From positions 78,289,311 through 78,353,310 of the forward strand of contig JAYESD010000003.1 of NCBI GenBank assembly GCA_036927565.1: a stretch of DNA of 64,000 nt. Direction: 5' to 3'. Shown piece by piece: positions 47,413-58,664 of the stretch (the stretch's first letter is position 1; each line of letters opens with the position of its first letter). The notes under the pieces are model-generated. The model was not told the origin of the DNA, did no database searches, and saw nothing but the letters and a program-made list of their open reading frames with translations. A program made the position numbers and the translations under genes. The DNA comes from Tuctoria greenei. Its lineage: Eukaryota > Streptophyta > Magnoliopsida > Poales > Poaceae.

Positions 47413-48088
47413 GGCTCAGACTCGCATTCAGACAAGCCCCAGTTTGCATTTAAGTTCGTGGTAGTGTTTTGCAGTTTTATTTCGCCTTACGTCTTCACAT
47501 GATTGTGCATTACGTTTAAGGTGTTTGACATCCACTTGCATGGCCACAAATCCTATGGAGTCTTGGGTAGGTCTACGGCTCGTTGAGTAGACACTGCTAT
47601 GCTTATGCTCATAGGAATTCGATACAAGTCGAGTAGCTGGAATCTACTCGTGAGACAGGAATTTTATCACACGGGAGGATCTAGAATAAGAAAACGGTTT
47701 ATAAATATGAAATTGAGACCAAGCAGTGGGTAGGATGTAGCGAGACGTGGTCTCCCGTGCGTAGCCCTGCTTCTGTCGATTGAGGACCGTTTCATGTGTG
47801 GTCCTGCTGGACAAGCTTGAATTGTACCGGCGACATACTGGAGGAATGGACTCCAGTAAACTGACGTAGCTTGATAATGGTTTGTCGAGGCATTCCGTTC
47901 CATTTTATAGGTGTGGGTTGATGTATAGTTCTTTTCCCTTCCGTTAGTATTTTAAAACTTCCGCTGTGCTTTTCAATAAAGACTTGCTATAGTAAATTGT
48001 TCTCGTCCTTTTCTTGTATACTTTTGGGTGTCGCATCGCACGACACCACCCAATGATATCCTTGGAGGTCGGGATTCTGGTCCACACA
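47413..48088 (+). repeat. 3' LTR of element B, segment 3
   Basis: It resumes at GGCTCAGAC (compare 12049 in the 5' LTR) and ends GGTCCACACA before the duplicated GCTGG. About 0.8 kb present in the 5' LTR (about 12520-13323) is missing at 47920, where both sides share TGA. Confidence 0.92.
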
Positions 48089-48093
48089 GCTGG

Positions 48094-48593
48094 AGCTTGA
48101 CGACCTTGGCCTGGTGGAGAGGCATAGGACCTTCGGGGTTGCAATTCCCGGAGCTTCGGAGATGGTGGCTCCGATCGCTCAAAACAAGAAGGTTGATGAC
48201 ATCGGCAAGGGCAAGATCAAGGGCAAGGAGCTGGCCGAATCTTCAAGCCGGAAGAGGAAGTTGAGACATGCTGATGGGAGCTCCCACAGGTCGGCTCCAT
48301 CTCCAGCAGCTTCTTTCCCCGAGCCATATAGAGTTTCGGCAGCCACGCCTCCTTCGGTGCTGGCATCCTCGAGGGGTGCTAGCTCTGGCAAGTCGACCTC
48401 GACCCCAGTGCTAACTATGGGCTCCAGGTCCGGAGGTCTTCCCCAGCCGAGGGAGGTCCCGGCGGAGGACGCCAACCGCTACGGCAAGCTCCCACCTGAG
48501 GTCCGGGTTTTGTACCTCACCAGGTCCAATGGGCTCTGACCCCGAACCTTAGAAGAAGAAGTTCTGCGGCGATTGGGGTGGAAGCCTCCCAAA
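48094..48593 (+). pseudogene. A2 antisense ORF, middle part
   Basis: It continues the frame interrupted at 9264: frame 48114-48539 reads HRTFGVAIPGASEMVAPIA, then a lysine- and serine-rich low-complexity stretch (KKVDDIGKGKIKGKELAESS), and ends RVLYLTRSNGL with a TGA at 48537-48539. An intron donor follows at 48594. The serine/proline-rich middle is usual for these antisense proteins. Confidence 0.7.
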
Positions 48594-48669
48594 GTAAGCA
48601 TTGTCTTCTCACCTTGAGTTGTTGTTTTTATTATTTTCCTGTTTTAAATTTTTTGATCTTTGCTTCTAG
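48594..48669 (+). other. Probable intron in the A2 antisense ORF (76 bp)
   Basis: The donor is AAA|GTAAGC, a T-rich body follows (TTTTTATTATTTTCC, TTTTAAATTTTTTG), and the acceptor is TTGCTTCTAG|GATG. Length and composition fit a short plant intron. Confidence 0.65.
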
Positions 48670-48685
48670 GATGTCGAAGAAGAAA

Positions 48686-50242
48686 TGAAAGTGCATCTAG
48701 GAATCCCTTGTGGGTTTTGGATGATTTATGACAAGCAATTGATATCCTAACCTATTTATTGAGATGAGCACAAGTTTTAATAGAAGAATAAGCAAAGTGC
48801 CAAGAAGAAAGGAGAATGAGGAGCAAAGTGGAAATGAGCTCAAGGAAGAAGTATTGTAGATCATTGTCTATGGAGTGTGTTAAGGAAACACACCCCAAGA
48901 GCTCAATCACAATTAAACACAAACATTGCACAAAGTTATACAGGACCGGACTAGTCCGACTGACACTAGAGTAGTCCGATATCCTCTCTGCACAAAATCA
49001 GACAAGTTCGATATCTATCGGACTAGTACGATATCTCTCTGACTAGAATCAAACTAGTCCTCCCCAGTGCAGACTAGTCCTCAAAACACTCCACAAGTCA
49101 CACAAAATCGGACAAGTCTGATCACAACCGTACTAGTCCGATATTCTCTCTGGTCCAATTCGGACAAGTCCGATATTTGCACGGACTAGTCCAAAAAACC
49201 CTCTGACCTAAATCGGACAAGTCTTCCAAGTAAGGACTTGTCATCCAATCCACTTAGGGTTTCACATGTCCGGACAAGTCTGATGTCTATCGGACTAGTT
49301 CGAAGATTTCCAGAAGCGAAATAGGACAAGTCCATTCCTAGCCGGACTAGTCTGATATTTCGGGACACTTAGGGTTTGCTACACACAGCACACCGGACTA
49401 GTCCGGTGTCCACTACAGACTAGTCTGATCTTTCTGAACCCTAACGGTCACTTTTAGAACCCCATATAAATAGAGGTGCACGACCCAACATTAAACACTC
49501 TCGAACCCTAGCGCTGTCACACCTCCCAAGAGCCTCAAAAACCACATCTCTCCATGAAATAAGTGCAACAAAGATCAATCCCTTGAGGATTCACTCTAGA
49601 TCATTGGAGAGACATGTTCAACACTCATTGAGCTCTTGGTTTGATTCTCTAACACACTCCTGTGATTTCATTATAATCTTTTGAGTGTGTTCTTGGTGGT
49701 ATTTCATGTTGTAATCCAAGGGAGCTCTCAACGTGTGAGAAGGCCCCTTTGAATTCAGTTATTCACCCCTTTGTGATAAGTGGAAGAGGATTGGCCTTCG
49801 TGGCGATCCGACGAGTGTAGGGTTGGAGAAGACACAGTCCTTTTGTGGACTCCTCAACGTGAATGTAGGTTGCCTCTGTGGGAACCGAACCACGGGATAA
49901 ATCTCTTGTGTTCTTGTTTTGTGTTCATAGTTCTTTACATTATATCAATCTAGGGTTTCAATAAATTTTGTTACTATACGTTGAAATATCAATTTTAAGA
50001 TTGAATTGTGATTTACCCTAGTACATAATCTTGCAACACATAAATTACAAGTATATTTCCGCTGCTACACCCTAGAATCAAACTTAATAAATCAAACTTG
50101 ATTAACCTAGTCCGTACACACTGGAATAGTCCGAACTTAACCGGACTAGTCCGATATCTCTGGTTTTGAACTAGTTATTAAGTGTTGCAGGTTCCGACAA
50201 AATTCAAAAAGGCCTATTCACCCCTCCTCTAGGACACATTCA
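48686..50242 (+). repeat. 5' LTR of element E (1557 bp)
   Basis: It is packed at 48945-49440 and 50105-50155 with about twenty variants of CGGACTAGTCCGATAT and CGGACAAGTCCGAT, including a perfect 18-bp palindrome CACCGGACTAGTCCGGTG (49391-49408). Confidence 0.93.
49465..49472 (+). promoter_or_regulatory. TATA box of the E 5' LTR
   Basis: TATAAATA followed by GAGGTGCACG. The copy in the 3' LTR is TATATAAATA at 59443-59452. It lies directly downstream of the palindrome cluster. Confidence 0.75.
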
Positions 50243-50244
50243 AC

Positions 50245-50256
50245 TGGTATCAGTGC
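50245..50256 (+). other. Primer-binding site of element E
   Basis: TGGTATCAGTGC, one mismatch from the initiator-Met tRNA complement, 2 nt after the LTR end. Confidence 0.88.
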
Positions 50257-50291
50257 AGGTTCTTCAAGAAAGAGACTAATCGCTCGAAGAA

Positions 50292-52679
50292 GATGATGTC
50301 GGACATGAAGGACACCCACAAGAGCAACAACCAAGAAAAGGTTGATGATGAAAAGAACCTCAAGGTGGAGAAGCTCCTCGAAGCCATTCAAGACTTGGAG
50401 GACAACGATGAGGAGACGCTAGAACTAAGGCACTCCTAAGAAAGAAGACACTTTCCAAAGGAAAAGTGAAAATCGAAGAAAAGAAGAAGGGGAGTAGTCA
50501 CACCGACTACTCTCGATATCCTGTTAACTATGATCGTCTCAATTCCAGTAACAATCATTATTTGTGTATCCCACTTGGAAAAGCCCCACACTTCGATGGA
50601 TGTGATTACTCAATGTGGAGGCAAAATATGAAAATGCATCTAATTTCCCTCAATCCAAGTTTATGGCATATTGTGTGCACAAGGATAGATATCCCGGTCG
50701 AGGACGAAGAGCTCACACTCAGCGAAGAGCAGGCAGTTCACCGAAATGCTCAAGCCGTGGCCGTAATTACCTCTTCGCTCAGTCAGGACGAGTTCACCAA
50801 GGTGGATGGACTCGAAATTGCTAAGGAGATATGGGACACACTTCAAACTGCACATGAAGATGACCGACATGTGCGTGAAGCAAAAATCTAAATGATTGAA
50901 GGCGAATTAGGAAGATTCGGAATTGAAGAAGACAAGTCACCCCCAGACATGTACAACGAATTAGAGACTCTTGTCAACAAGGTCAGGTCATACGGAAGTA
51001 AGAAGTGGAATGACCACGAGGTGGTAAAGCTTATCCTTAGGGTTCTCATGCCCCGCAACGTCACCCTATGCTCCATGATCAGAGAAAGCCCCGAATACAA
51101 AAGAATGACTTCAGATGAACTGCTTTGAAAGATCATCAACTTTGAGATGATGGAAAAACAAGCAAAGCATGTCAAGGAGATTGACAACCTCACCTCAGCA
51201 AAGAATAAAGGGGTTGCTTTGAAGTCCACCCTCAAGCCCCTATCCAAAGAAGCTAGAGAAGCATAACTAGAGGAAGACAGTGATGATGAGAGTAGTGAAT
51301 TAGACGAAGAAGACATGATATTGTTCATGACGAAATTCAAGAGAATAATGAAAAAGAGACAAGGTACAAAGTCAAGCGAAGGAAAGTACAAGGAAAGAAC
51401 AAAGCCAAAGTTGAGGCGGGCATGCTATAATTGTGGTGAGTATAACCACTTTATAGTTGATTGCCCATATGAGGAGAACAAGAAGAAGACCAAAGAAGCC
51501 AAGCCTCAACCCAAGAAATTCTTCAAGAAGAAGAAACAAGTCGAACAAGCGCACATTGGGAAAGAGTGGGACTCAAATGATGAGTCCTCATCATCCGATG
51601 AAAAAGAGATGGCTAGCATAGCCATCGAGAAGACATCCAAGAAGTCTACCCTCTTCCCTACACTTGGCGCATGGAAGGGAAATGGCACTTGCCTTATGGC
51701 AAAGGAAGGTAAATGCAACGTAACCATTAAACCCCCTTTCGTGCATTCCTATTCTAGTGATGATGAAATCAATAGTGATAATGAGGATATGCTTATCGGA
51801 CTAGATAGGAAAACTGCCACATAAATGAAATTTTTGCTTGATCAACTTGTTGGGAAGGAGAGGTTAATACATCGTCAAGAGGACATGGTCATCTCCCAAA
51901 AGGAGGAATATGTCAAACTTGACAAGCTTCTAGAACTTGAAAAGGAACAAAGCAAATCACTAGAGCTTGAGTTAGCTTCGAGCAAGGAAACTTGCTTGAA
52001 GTTAACTGACTCAAATGCTACAATCAAGGACCAACTTGCTGACCTGATCAAGGTTAACAAGATCCTTGAAGTGCAAGTTGAGTCAATCAAGCAAGGTGAA
52101 CCTTCATCCTCTTCAAGTTCACCTTCTCAACTCACTAAAACTGAGATTGCTTCTACCTGTACATGCAATAAAATTGACATCAGTTTGACAGACAAGCCGA
52201 CCTCTACACAGGATAAGCATCCTATCCAAAGTGGCATATTTGACAAGGAGAAGATCAAATATGCACGCAGTGCATACTTGGTCCAAAGACCTCCAAATGT
52301 CAAATATGGCATTGGTTATTCTTATGGTGAAAAGCAACATGCTAAAAGCCATAAGAGTAACAAGGAGAGGATCGCCTTTGTAAAGGGAAGACCCTCTCAA
52401 ACTGAAAAAGTTCGGACTAGTCCGGTCGGGGTCCGGACAAGTCTGGTCCTTCGGACAAGTCCGGCCTCCCAGACTGGTCTTGTACATAAACAACAACAGT
52501 TATTGTTTAGAACTTTTGATGCCTCGTATATCTTAATGAAAAATAATTTTAGCAAAGTTTATGCTCATTATGTTGGGCCACACCATGAGAACACCAAGTC
52601 TCATGTGTGGGTGCCCAAATGTCTTGTAACTAACCTCCAAGGAGCCAAGCAAGTTTGGATACCTAAAACCAAAGCATAA
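50292..52679 (+). pseudogene. Element E gag (one frame, several stops)
   Basis: An ATG-led stretch starts near 50292, and the main frame 50466-52679 reads gag: GKAPHFDGCDYSMWRQNMKMHL, AKEIWDTLQTAHED, DMYNELETLVNKVRSYGSKKWNDHEVVKLILRVLMP, and a zinc knuckle CYNCGEYNHFIVDC (51424-51465). Then come a lysine-rich stretch, an acidic serine stretch, and a coiled coil (about 51840-52090). The end contains repeated RTSPV-like units encoded by the GGACTAGTCC motif, and closes KCLVTNLQGAKQVWIPKTKA. In-frame stops are at 50889-50891, about 51126, about 51264 and 51822-51824; all else stays in register. It would form the virus-like particle. Confidence 0.88.
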
Positions 52680-52680
52680 T

Positions 52681-53083
52681 TTGTTTTTGCGGGCCTATTC
52701 CTTCGGTGGATCTAAATGGGTGCTAGACAGTGGCTGCACCAACCATATGATTGGAGAAAGAAGAATGTTTGTTGAATATGAAGAGAATGAGGATCCAAAT
52801 GAGGGCATCTATTTTGGAGATAATAGTCAAGAAAAGGTGCTCGGTACCAGTAAAATTGCAATATCTTCTAAACACACACTTTCTCATGTCTTACATGTTG
52901 AATCCTTAGATTATAACCTACTGCCATATCTCAATTATGTGACAAAGGTTATAATTGTTTGTTCACTAACGAGGGTGTGACCCTTTCTAGGAGGAGTGAT
53001 GGTTCCGTTGCATTCAATGGTATGCTAAAGGGAAATATCTATCTCGTTGATTCGACAAGGATAAAGCTAAACTTGACACATGC
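52681..53083 (+). pseudogene. Element E protease
   Basis: Frame 52681-52980 reads SKWVLDSGCTNHMIGERRMF with the D-S-G active site, then IYFGDNSQEKVLG and HVLHVESLDYNLL. Near 52930 the frame shifts: the expected continuation (SQLCDKGYNCLFTNEG) is in another frame and has a stop before 53084. Confidence 0.85.
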
Positions 53084-55144
53084 TTGATGGCAAAAACCAA
53101 CATGGGTTGGCTGTGGCATAGACGGCTAGCGCATGTTGGTATGAGGAACCTTCAAAAACTCCTCATGGGCGATCACATCCGAGGTTTAAAGGATGTTGTG
53201 TTTGAGAAAGACAGGCCTTGTAGCGCCTGCCAAGCCGTGAAGCAAGTTGGAGCATCTCACCCCGCCAAGAACGTCATGACTACAACAAGACCGCTCGAGC
53301 TACTACACATGGACTTGTTTGGTCCAATTGCTTACATAAGCATCGGCGGTAACAAATATGGTTTAGTAGTTGTTGATGATTTTTCTCGCTTCACTTGGGT
53401 TTTCTTCTTGCATGATAAGTCAGAAACACAAGGAATACTCAAGAAGTTCATCCAACGAGCCCAAAACGAATTCTCATTGACAATCAAGAACATTCGAAGT
53501 GACAACAGCACGGAGTTCAAGAACACACAGGTGGAGGAGTACCTTGATGAAGAAGGCATAAATCACGATTTTTCAGCTCCGTACTCCCCACAACAAAATG
53601 GAGTTGCCGAAAGAAAGAACCGAACCCCCATAGAGATAGCAAGAACAATGCTTGATGAGTACAAGACCTCGAATCGATTTTGGGTGGAAGCAATTAACAC
53701 TGCTTGCCACGCCGTAAATCGACTTTATCTTCACCGACTACTCAAGAAGACATCCTATGAGCGACTCACCGGTAAAAAACCCAATATCTCATATTTTAGA
53801 GTTTTCGGTTCTCCATGCTACATTTTATACAAGAAGCCTAGGACTTCAAAGTTCACTTCGAAGTCCGATGAAGGTTTCTTGCTTGGTTATGATTCGAACA
53901 CTTACACCTTTTGCGTTTTCAAAAAAACCTCCGGACTTGTTGAAGTAGCACATGACGTAGTGTTCGATGAGACTAATGGCTCCCAAAAGGAGCAAGTTGA
54001 TCCATGTGTACAAGGTAAAGAAGAAGCTCGCTGTCAAGCATTGAAAAGAATGGCCTTAGGTGAAGTTCGACAACAAGAGTCACCTCTCCACATGCATGAG
54101 GAAGAGGAACCACAAGAGGAGGTCAACAATCAAGGGGGAGCTCCCACACAAGATCAACCACAAGAATACGAAGATAATCAACAAGTCAACGAAGGCAACC
54201 ATCTAGGGGGAGAAGAAGATGATCATGAAAATACAACACCTCAAGTGCCACACCCAAGAGTAAACCAATGCGTCCAAAGGGATCACCCAATCGACAATAT
54301 CATCGGTGACATCCAAAAGGGAGTAACCACTAGATCTCGTATAGCTAACTTTTGTGAACACTATTCGTTTGTACCCTTTTTGGAACCGCGCGGGGTTGGG
54401 GATGCATTGAAGGACCCGGACTGGGTGGTGGCAATGCAAGAAGAATTGAACAACTTTAAGCGGAACGAGGTGTGGGAACTCGTAGAAAGACCCAATGCAA
54501 ACATTGTCGGCACCAAGTGGGTCTTCCGCAACAAACAAGATGAACAGGGGGTGGTGACAAGGAACAAGGCACAACTTGTGGCCAAAGGGTATTCACAGGT
54601 CGAAGGTTTGGATTTTGATGAGACCTTTGCTCCAGTAGCTAGACTTGAATCTATTAGAATATTACTTGCATATGCTACTCACCATGATTTCAAGCTGTAT
54701 GAAATGGATGTGAAAAGCGCCTTCCTCAATGGACCAATCAAGGAGGAGGTGTATGTGGAGCAACCCCACTGGTTTGAAGACGTAGAGTCTCCCGACCACG
54801 TATTCAAATTGCTGCGCCAACAAAAGGAAGGGACGTTCAAAAGCCAAACCAAGTACACCCAAGACATACTCAAGAAGTTTGGTATGGACAAGGCGAAGCC
54901 TATAAAGACTCCCATGGCAACAAATGGCCACTTGGATCTCAATGAAGATGGACATAGCGTCGACCAAAAGGTATATCGCTCCATGATTGGATCTCTACTC
55001 TATTTATGTGCATCTAGGCCAGACATTATGTTGAGTGTATGTTTGTGTGCAAGGTTTCAAGCCAACCCTAAGGAGTGTCACTTGACAACCGTAAAAATGA
55101 TCTTGAGATATTTAGTTCATACACCCAACCTTGGTCTTTGGTAA
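53084..55144 (+). pseudogene. Element E integrase and reverse transcriptase, in-frame core deletion
   Basis: The 686-codon open frame begins in the pre-integrase zinc region (LWHRRLAHVGMRNL ... CSACQAVK). The integrase core follows with LLHMDLFGPI, NIRSDNSTEF and NGVAERKNR (D, D, E), and then GSPCYILYKK and a Gln/Glu-rich linker. The RT starts DPDWVVAMQEELNNFKRNEVWELV, TKWVFRNKQDE, ETFAPVARLESIRILLAYA and YEMDVKSAFLNG. At about 54815 the text jumps from VFKLLR straight to QQKEGTFKSQTKYTQDILKKFGM, skipping the segment that normally carries the catalytic aspartate pair (on the order of 90 residues) without breaking the frame. It ends LRYLVHTPNLGLW with TAA replacing a codon. Confidence 0.92.
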
Positions 55145-55641
55145 CCAAAAGGCTCAAAATTCAATCTCATTGGTTACTCTGATGCAAATTATGCCGGGTG
55201 CAAAATAGATAGAAAAAGCACCTCCGGTACATGCCAATTCCTAGGGAGATCCTTAGTTTCTTGGTCCTCCAAGAAACAAAATTAAATTCCTTATCCATAG
55301 CCGAAGCGGAGTATGTTGCAGCTGGGAGTTGTTGTGCACAACTCCTTTGGATGTGACAAACTCTAAGGGATTACGGTTACAATATGAACCGTATTCCACT
55401 CCTTTGTGACAATGAGAGTGCAACCAAAATTGCCCACAACCCAGTCGAGCACTCTAGAACTAAACCCATAGATATAAGACATCACTTTTTGAGAGATCAT
55501 TCCATGAAAGGAGATATAGCCATTTCTCATGTGAACACCCAAAAGCAATTGGCCGACATATTCACCAAGCCACTTGATGAAAAACGCTTTTGCGAACTCC
55601 GAAATGAGCTAAACATCCATGATGCTCGGAGTGTGGTTTGA
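55145..55641 (+). pseudogene. Element E RNase H domain
   Basis: It continues YSDANYAGCKIDRKSTSGTC in the RT frame and shifts near 55280 after WSSKKQN. It then reads AEAEYVAAGSCCAQLLWM with TGA for a Trp near 55355, then LLCDNESATKIAHNP, RTKPIDIRHHFLRDH and LADIFTKPLD (frame 55384-55641). Catalytic D, E and D are visible. Normal end for copia pol. Confidence 0.88.
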
Positions 55642-56618
55642 AATGTTGCATACCTGTATGAATTCTTCAAAATATGTTGATTGGATTGTGAAAATCATCT
55701 CTATCAGTTTTCTACCGAAAACTATGTTAATTGTTAGATCTTGGTGAATTATGATCATTGCTCGATTGTTGTATGCTTACTGATCATATTCATCAAGATT
55801 ATTTGATTTGATTTGCCTCCTTATTTTCTAAATATGTACCTTCAAATATATATGAATGGGCTAAGAAATTCTTGCCTGGTGACCACGGACTAGTCTGTGG
55901 TTACCCGGACTAGTCCGCCCATGCAGACTAGTCCGCACAGTGCCGGTTAGGCCGGACTAGTTCGGTAGACCACGAACTGGTCTGATATAGTCCCCTGGAA
56001 AAGTTTGGACTAGTCTGGTCACCTCCGGACTTGTCCGATTTTTTGTGTCCTTAACCCTAGCCGCCGCCAAACCCTAATCACTTCATCCTCCACTCTTGCC
56101 TCACGCGTGCTCTCTCTTCCACTCGAGCTCCCAAGGCGATTTTGCATCCCCTCCACCAAAAGCTCTGCATTTGGGTGGATATCAAGCATCCTTGCTCGAA
56201 GATTGAAGTTCACGGACAAGTCCGGACTTCAACGCCTTCCTCTTCGAGCATCAATCGATTTCTTTGGTAATTTTCACTCAAACCCTAGAAATTCCAAATT
56301 TTTTCATTGTTGATCGAATAGCCTAGCATATTTCACTATATACATGCCTCCTTGATATATTACGTGTGCTACGCTTATTGTGCATTAGGAATCACCATTT
56401 GACTAGTAGCTTATTTTTTTGAGGATGAATACCGGACTAGTCCGGTCCATGCACGGCCAAGTCTGGTCCCCCGGACTAGTCCGTGCCTGTACACCGGACA
56501 AGTACAATTTTCTGTACTCAAAACCTAACTTTTCAATTCCTCAATGCAATTTCTTGCTATCCTTTCATACCTATACCTTGTACCATTCATTCTCAATCAT
56601 GCCACTCATTCTAAGGTC
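55642..56618 (+). other. Region between pol and the extra ORF of E
   Basis: About 980 bases without a domain-bearing frame. It contains two clusters of the GGACTAGTCC family (55885-56040 and 56435-56505) and single copies near 56210. Such a region may supply a second promoter or splice site for the downstream ORF, but I see no decisive signal. Confidence 0.55.
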
Positions 56619-58206
56619 ATGTCGAGCTCGAACAATGAAGTTTCCGATTTTGAGTCCGAGATGGACCACAAGGTGGCACCTCGGACCTCGACGAGTCTTG
56701 GCAAGAAGCGCCAAGACAGACCTTCCGAGCCAGCTCCATCTCCTCCACAGGCTCAGAGGAAAGTGCAAGCAAAGAAGTCGGCCTCCAAGGTGCCAGCTTC
56801 TAGGGCTACCACCGGTGGTGGCCCTAGCTCGACAAGTGCCCGCCTAGCCAAAGGCAAGGGCAAAGGGATAGCAACGGGTCCAGTTGGCCCGTTGAAGCTC
56901 CATGCTCCGAGGGTAGGGGTCCAGGACCCCACTGGAGAGAATATCAATGGGAAGGGCAGTGATTCGGTGGCAAAATTCAGAAGCATTGATTGGTATGACC
57001 GACCGAAGCAAGCTGCCGATGGAATATTTTGGTGCAACTTCCATGCAGATTTCTACAAATTTGTTTATCTGCCAATGAAGACACCAGTTGTGTGCAGTCA
57101 ATGGATTGATTGGGCACACTTCGAGAAGAAGGACTGCTCACCATTCACTGAAGTAGTGGAAGCCATTGAGAGGCATGGCCTGAAGGATCTCTTTGCCTTC
57201 AGGAACAATTGGAATGATGAAGTGATTGCGCAGTTCTTTGCAAAATTGCCACTTCTCGGGTGAAGAAGAGGAAAGTGTTACTTGTATGACTCATGGATCC
57301 AAGTACAGTATCACTCAAGAAGACTTTGCAGGCCTGCTTCACCTTGACACCTCAATATATGACTGCCTGATCATCCACAACATAGGTGTCATTGAGAAGG
57401 ATAAGATGAAGTTCTTATATGAGCCAAACTCCAAGTTCAAACCTCCATCCACGAAGAACATAAAGGCATTCTTTGTGGTGCTTAATAGAGTCTTGAGGAA
57501 GACCATCGCTCCCAAGGATGGAGATGCTGGGAGTGTGCAGGGTTACCTCCGTACCTTGATGAGGATGATAAGCAAGGTCCGCCAGTTTGAAGTGGCGGAC
57601 TACATCTAGAATGATATGGTCAACATATCCTGCACACCCAACAGGTCTTGTGGCTATGCCCCATATCTAATGTTTGTGATCGAGAAGGTAACCGAGATTG
57701 AATTTGTCAAGGATGTGGAGCATCTACCCTTAAGGCCTCAGATGCCTCAGAAGCCAAGTATCCAGGCTGCTCCCTCGCTGGCCTCCAGTTCTAAGGCACC
57801 GGCAAGAAGGACAGAAGATGCAAGAGCTGCCTCTGCCAGTAGGGCAGCCCCTCAAAGGGTATCAGCCAGTGGGATCTTCAAGTCCCTAGCTGCCATCTTT
57901 GCTTCCTGCAAGAAGGCTGAAGTGAGGGCCCACAAGCTGAACAAGAAGTGAAAGGAATACATGAAGTACATGAAGGAAAATGTGAAGCAAATATGCCAAA
58001 AACTGGAGATTGAACCCATTGGGTCTCCGGTAATATCTGAAGATTACGATTCAAACATCACTGAGCTCGGGCCCTTGACCCCCTCCGAGCTTGCCTACAT
58101 TGGCATTGGGGGATCGAGTGGCTCCGCACATCCTCCTCCTCCTCCTCATCAGGCTGAAGATGAAGATGATGAAGACGACGATAAGAGGACTAACATCGAA
58201 GAGTGA
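56619..58206 (+). pseudogene. Element E post-pol ORF (Sirevirus extra ORF, broken)
   Basis: ATG 56619 starts MSSSNNEVSDFESEMD, followed by a basic Ser/Ala/Pro region. Then comes a folded part (SIDWYDRPKQAADGIFWCNFHADFYKF, HGLKDLFAFRNNWNDEVIAQFFAKL, GSKYSITQEDFAGLLHL, FFVVLNRVLRKTIAPKDGDA) like the 'putative plant transposon protein' domain (PF20167-type, from memory). The tail is Ala/Ser-rich, and it ends acidic (EDEDDEDDDK) at 58206. One frameshift lies near 57255, with stops at 57607-57609 and near 57952. In Sireviruses an ORF here is often called env-like, but I see no signal peptide or membrane span in this copy, so I do not call it an envelope protein. Confidence 0.75.
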
Positions 58207-58664
58207 AGACCTTAGGACCCTCCTCTCCTTCTTTTTGGTGTATTGATGCCAAAGGGGGAGAGATTGATGGGGAGTCTTAGCCTTAGCTGTAGGATGCAAG
58301 GAGAGAGCTCTCTTTTATGCCTTTTGACTATTTGTGGGTTGTAAAGCTTTAACTATGTTCTTATGTTATTTATGGTTCTGTGATGCAATGTTATGATCTT
58401 TTGAGAAATAAATGTTGAGTTATGTGATTTTGCTCCTAGAATGACATATATGCTTCCTTTTGATTGATAAATGTCATTTATGTCATTCTCATTGTTTCAA
58501 AATACTTAGCTATGCATCCCACCATAAAGAATGCGCATATGGATTATGTTTTCACTACTTGATGTATTTTAGACCCATATGTGCATGCTTTATGAAAATC
58601 TCAATTTCTATCTCATTTCATGAAATCTCAATTGGTTGTCATCAATCACCAAAAAGGGGGCGAT
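58207..58664 (+). other. E 3' untranslated region with two polypurine tracts
   Basis: AAAGGGGGAGAG at 58251-58262 and AAAAAGGGGGCGA at 58651-58663. The second is adjacent to the 3' LTR and is the functional tract. Multiple G-rich purine tracts upstream of the 3' LTR are a reported Sirevirus trait. Confidence 0.8.

Larger units (their letters stand above)
9265..48088 (+). mobile_element. Element B: Tekay-type chromovirus (Ty3/gypsy) with 4.2-kb LTR, interrupted by C and D
   Basis: The 5' LTR is 9265-13491, the PBS 13496-13507, then an extra ORF (15433-16392), gag-pol in one frame (16772-21282, broken), a G-rich polypurine tract, and a 3' LTR at 21347-48088 that is split by C (23800-39875) and LINE D (40185-47399). 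The target duplication GCTGG flanks the whole at 9260-9264 and 48089-48093. A single gag-pol frame, a chromodomain after integrase and very long LTRs identify the Tekay/Del lineage. Many stops and frameshifts make it non-autonomous now. Confidence 0.92.

Noticed and set aside
48945..49440. Palindrome clusters as operators or attachment sites of a host gene
   Set aside because: They are inside LTRs of element E and duplicated with them; no host gene is adjacent.
56619..58206. Calling the E post-pol ORF an envelope gene
   Set aside because: No signal peptide, membrane span or cysteine pattern is visible in this copy.
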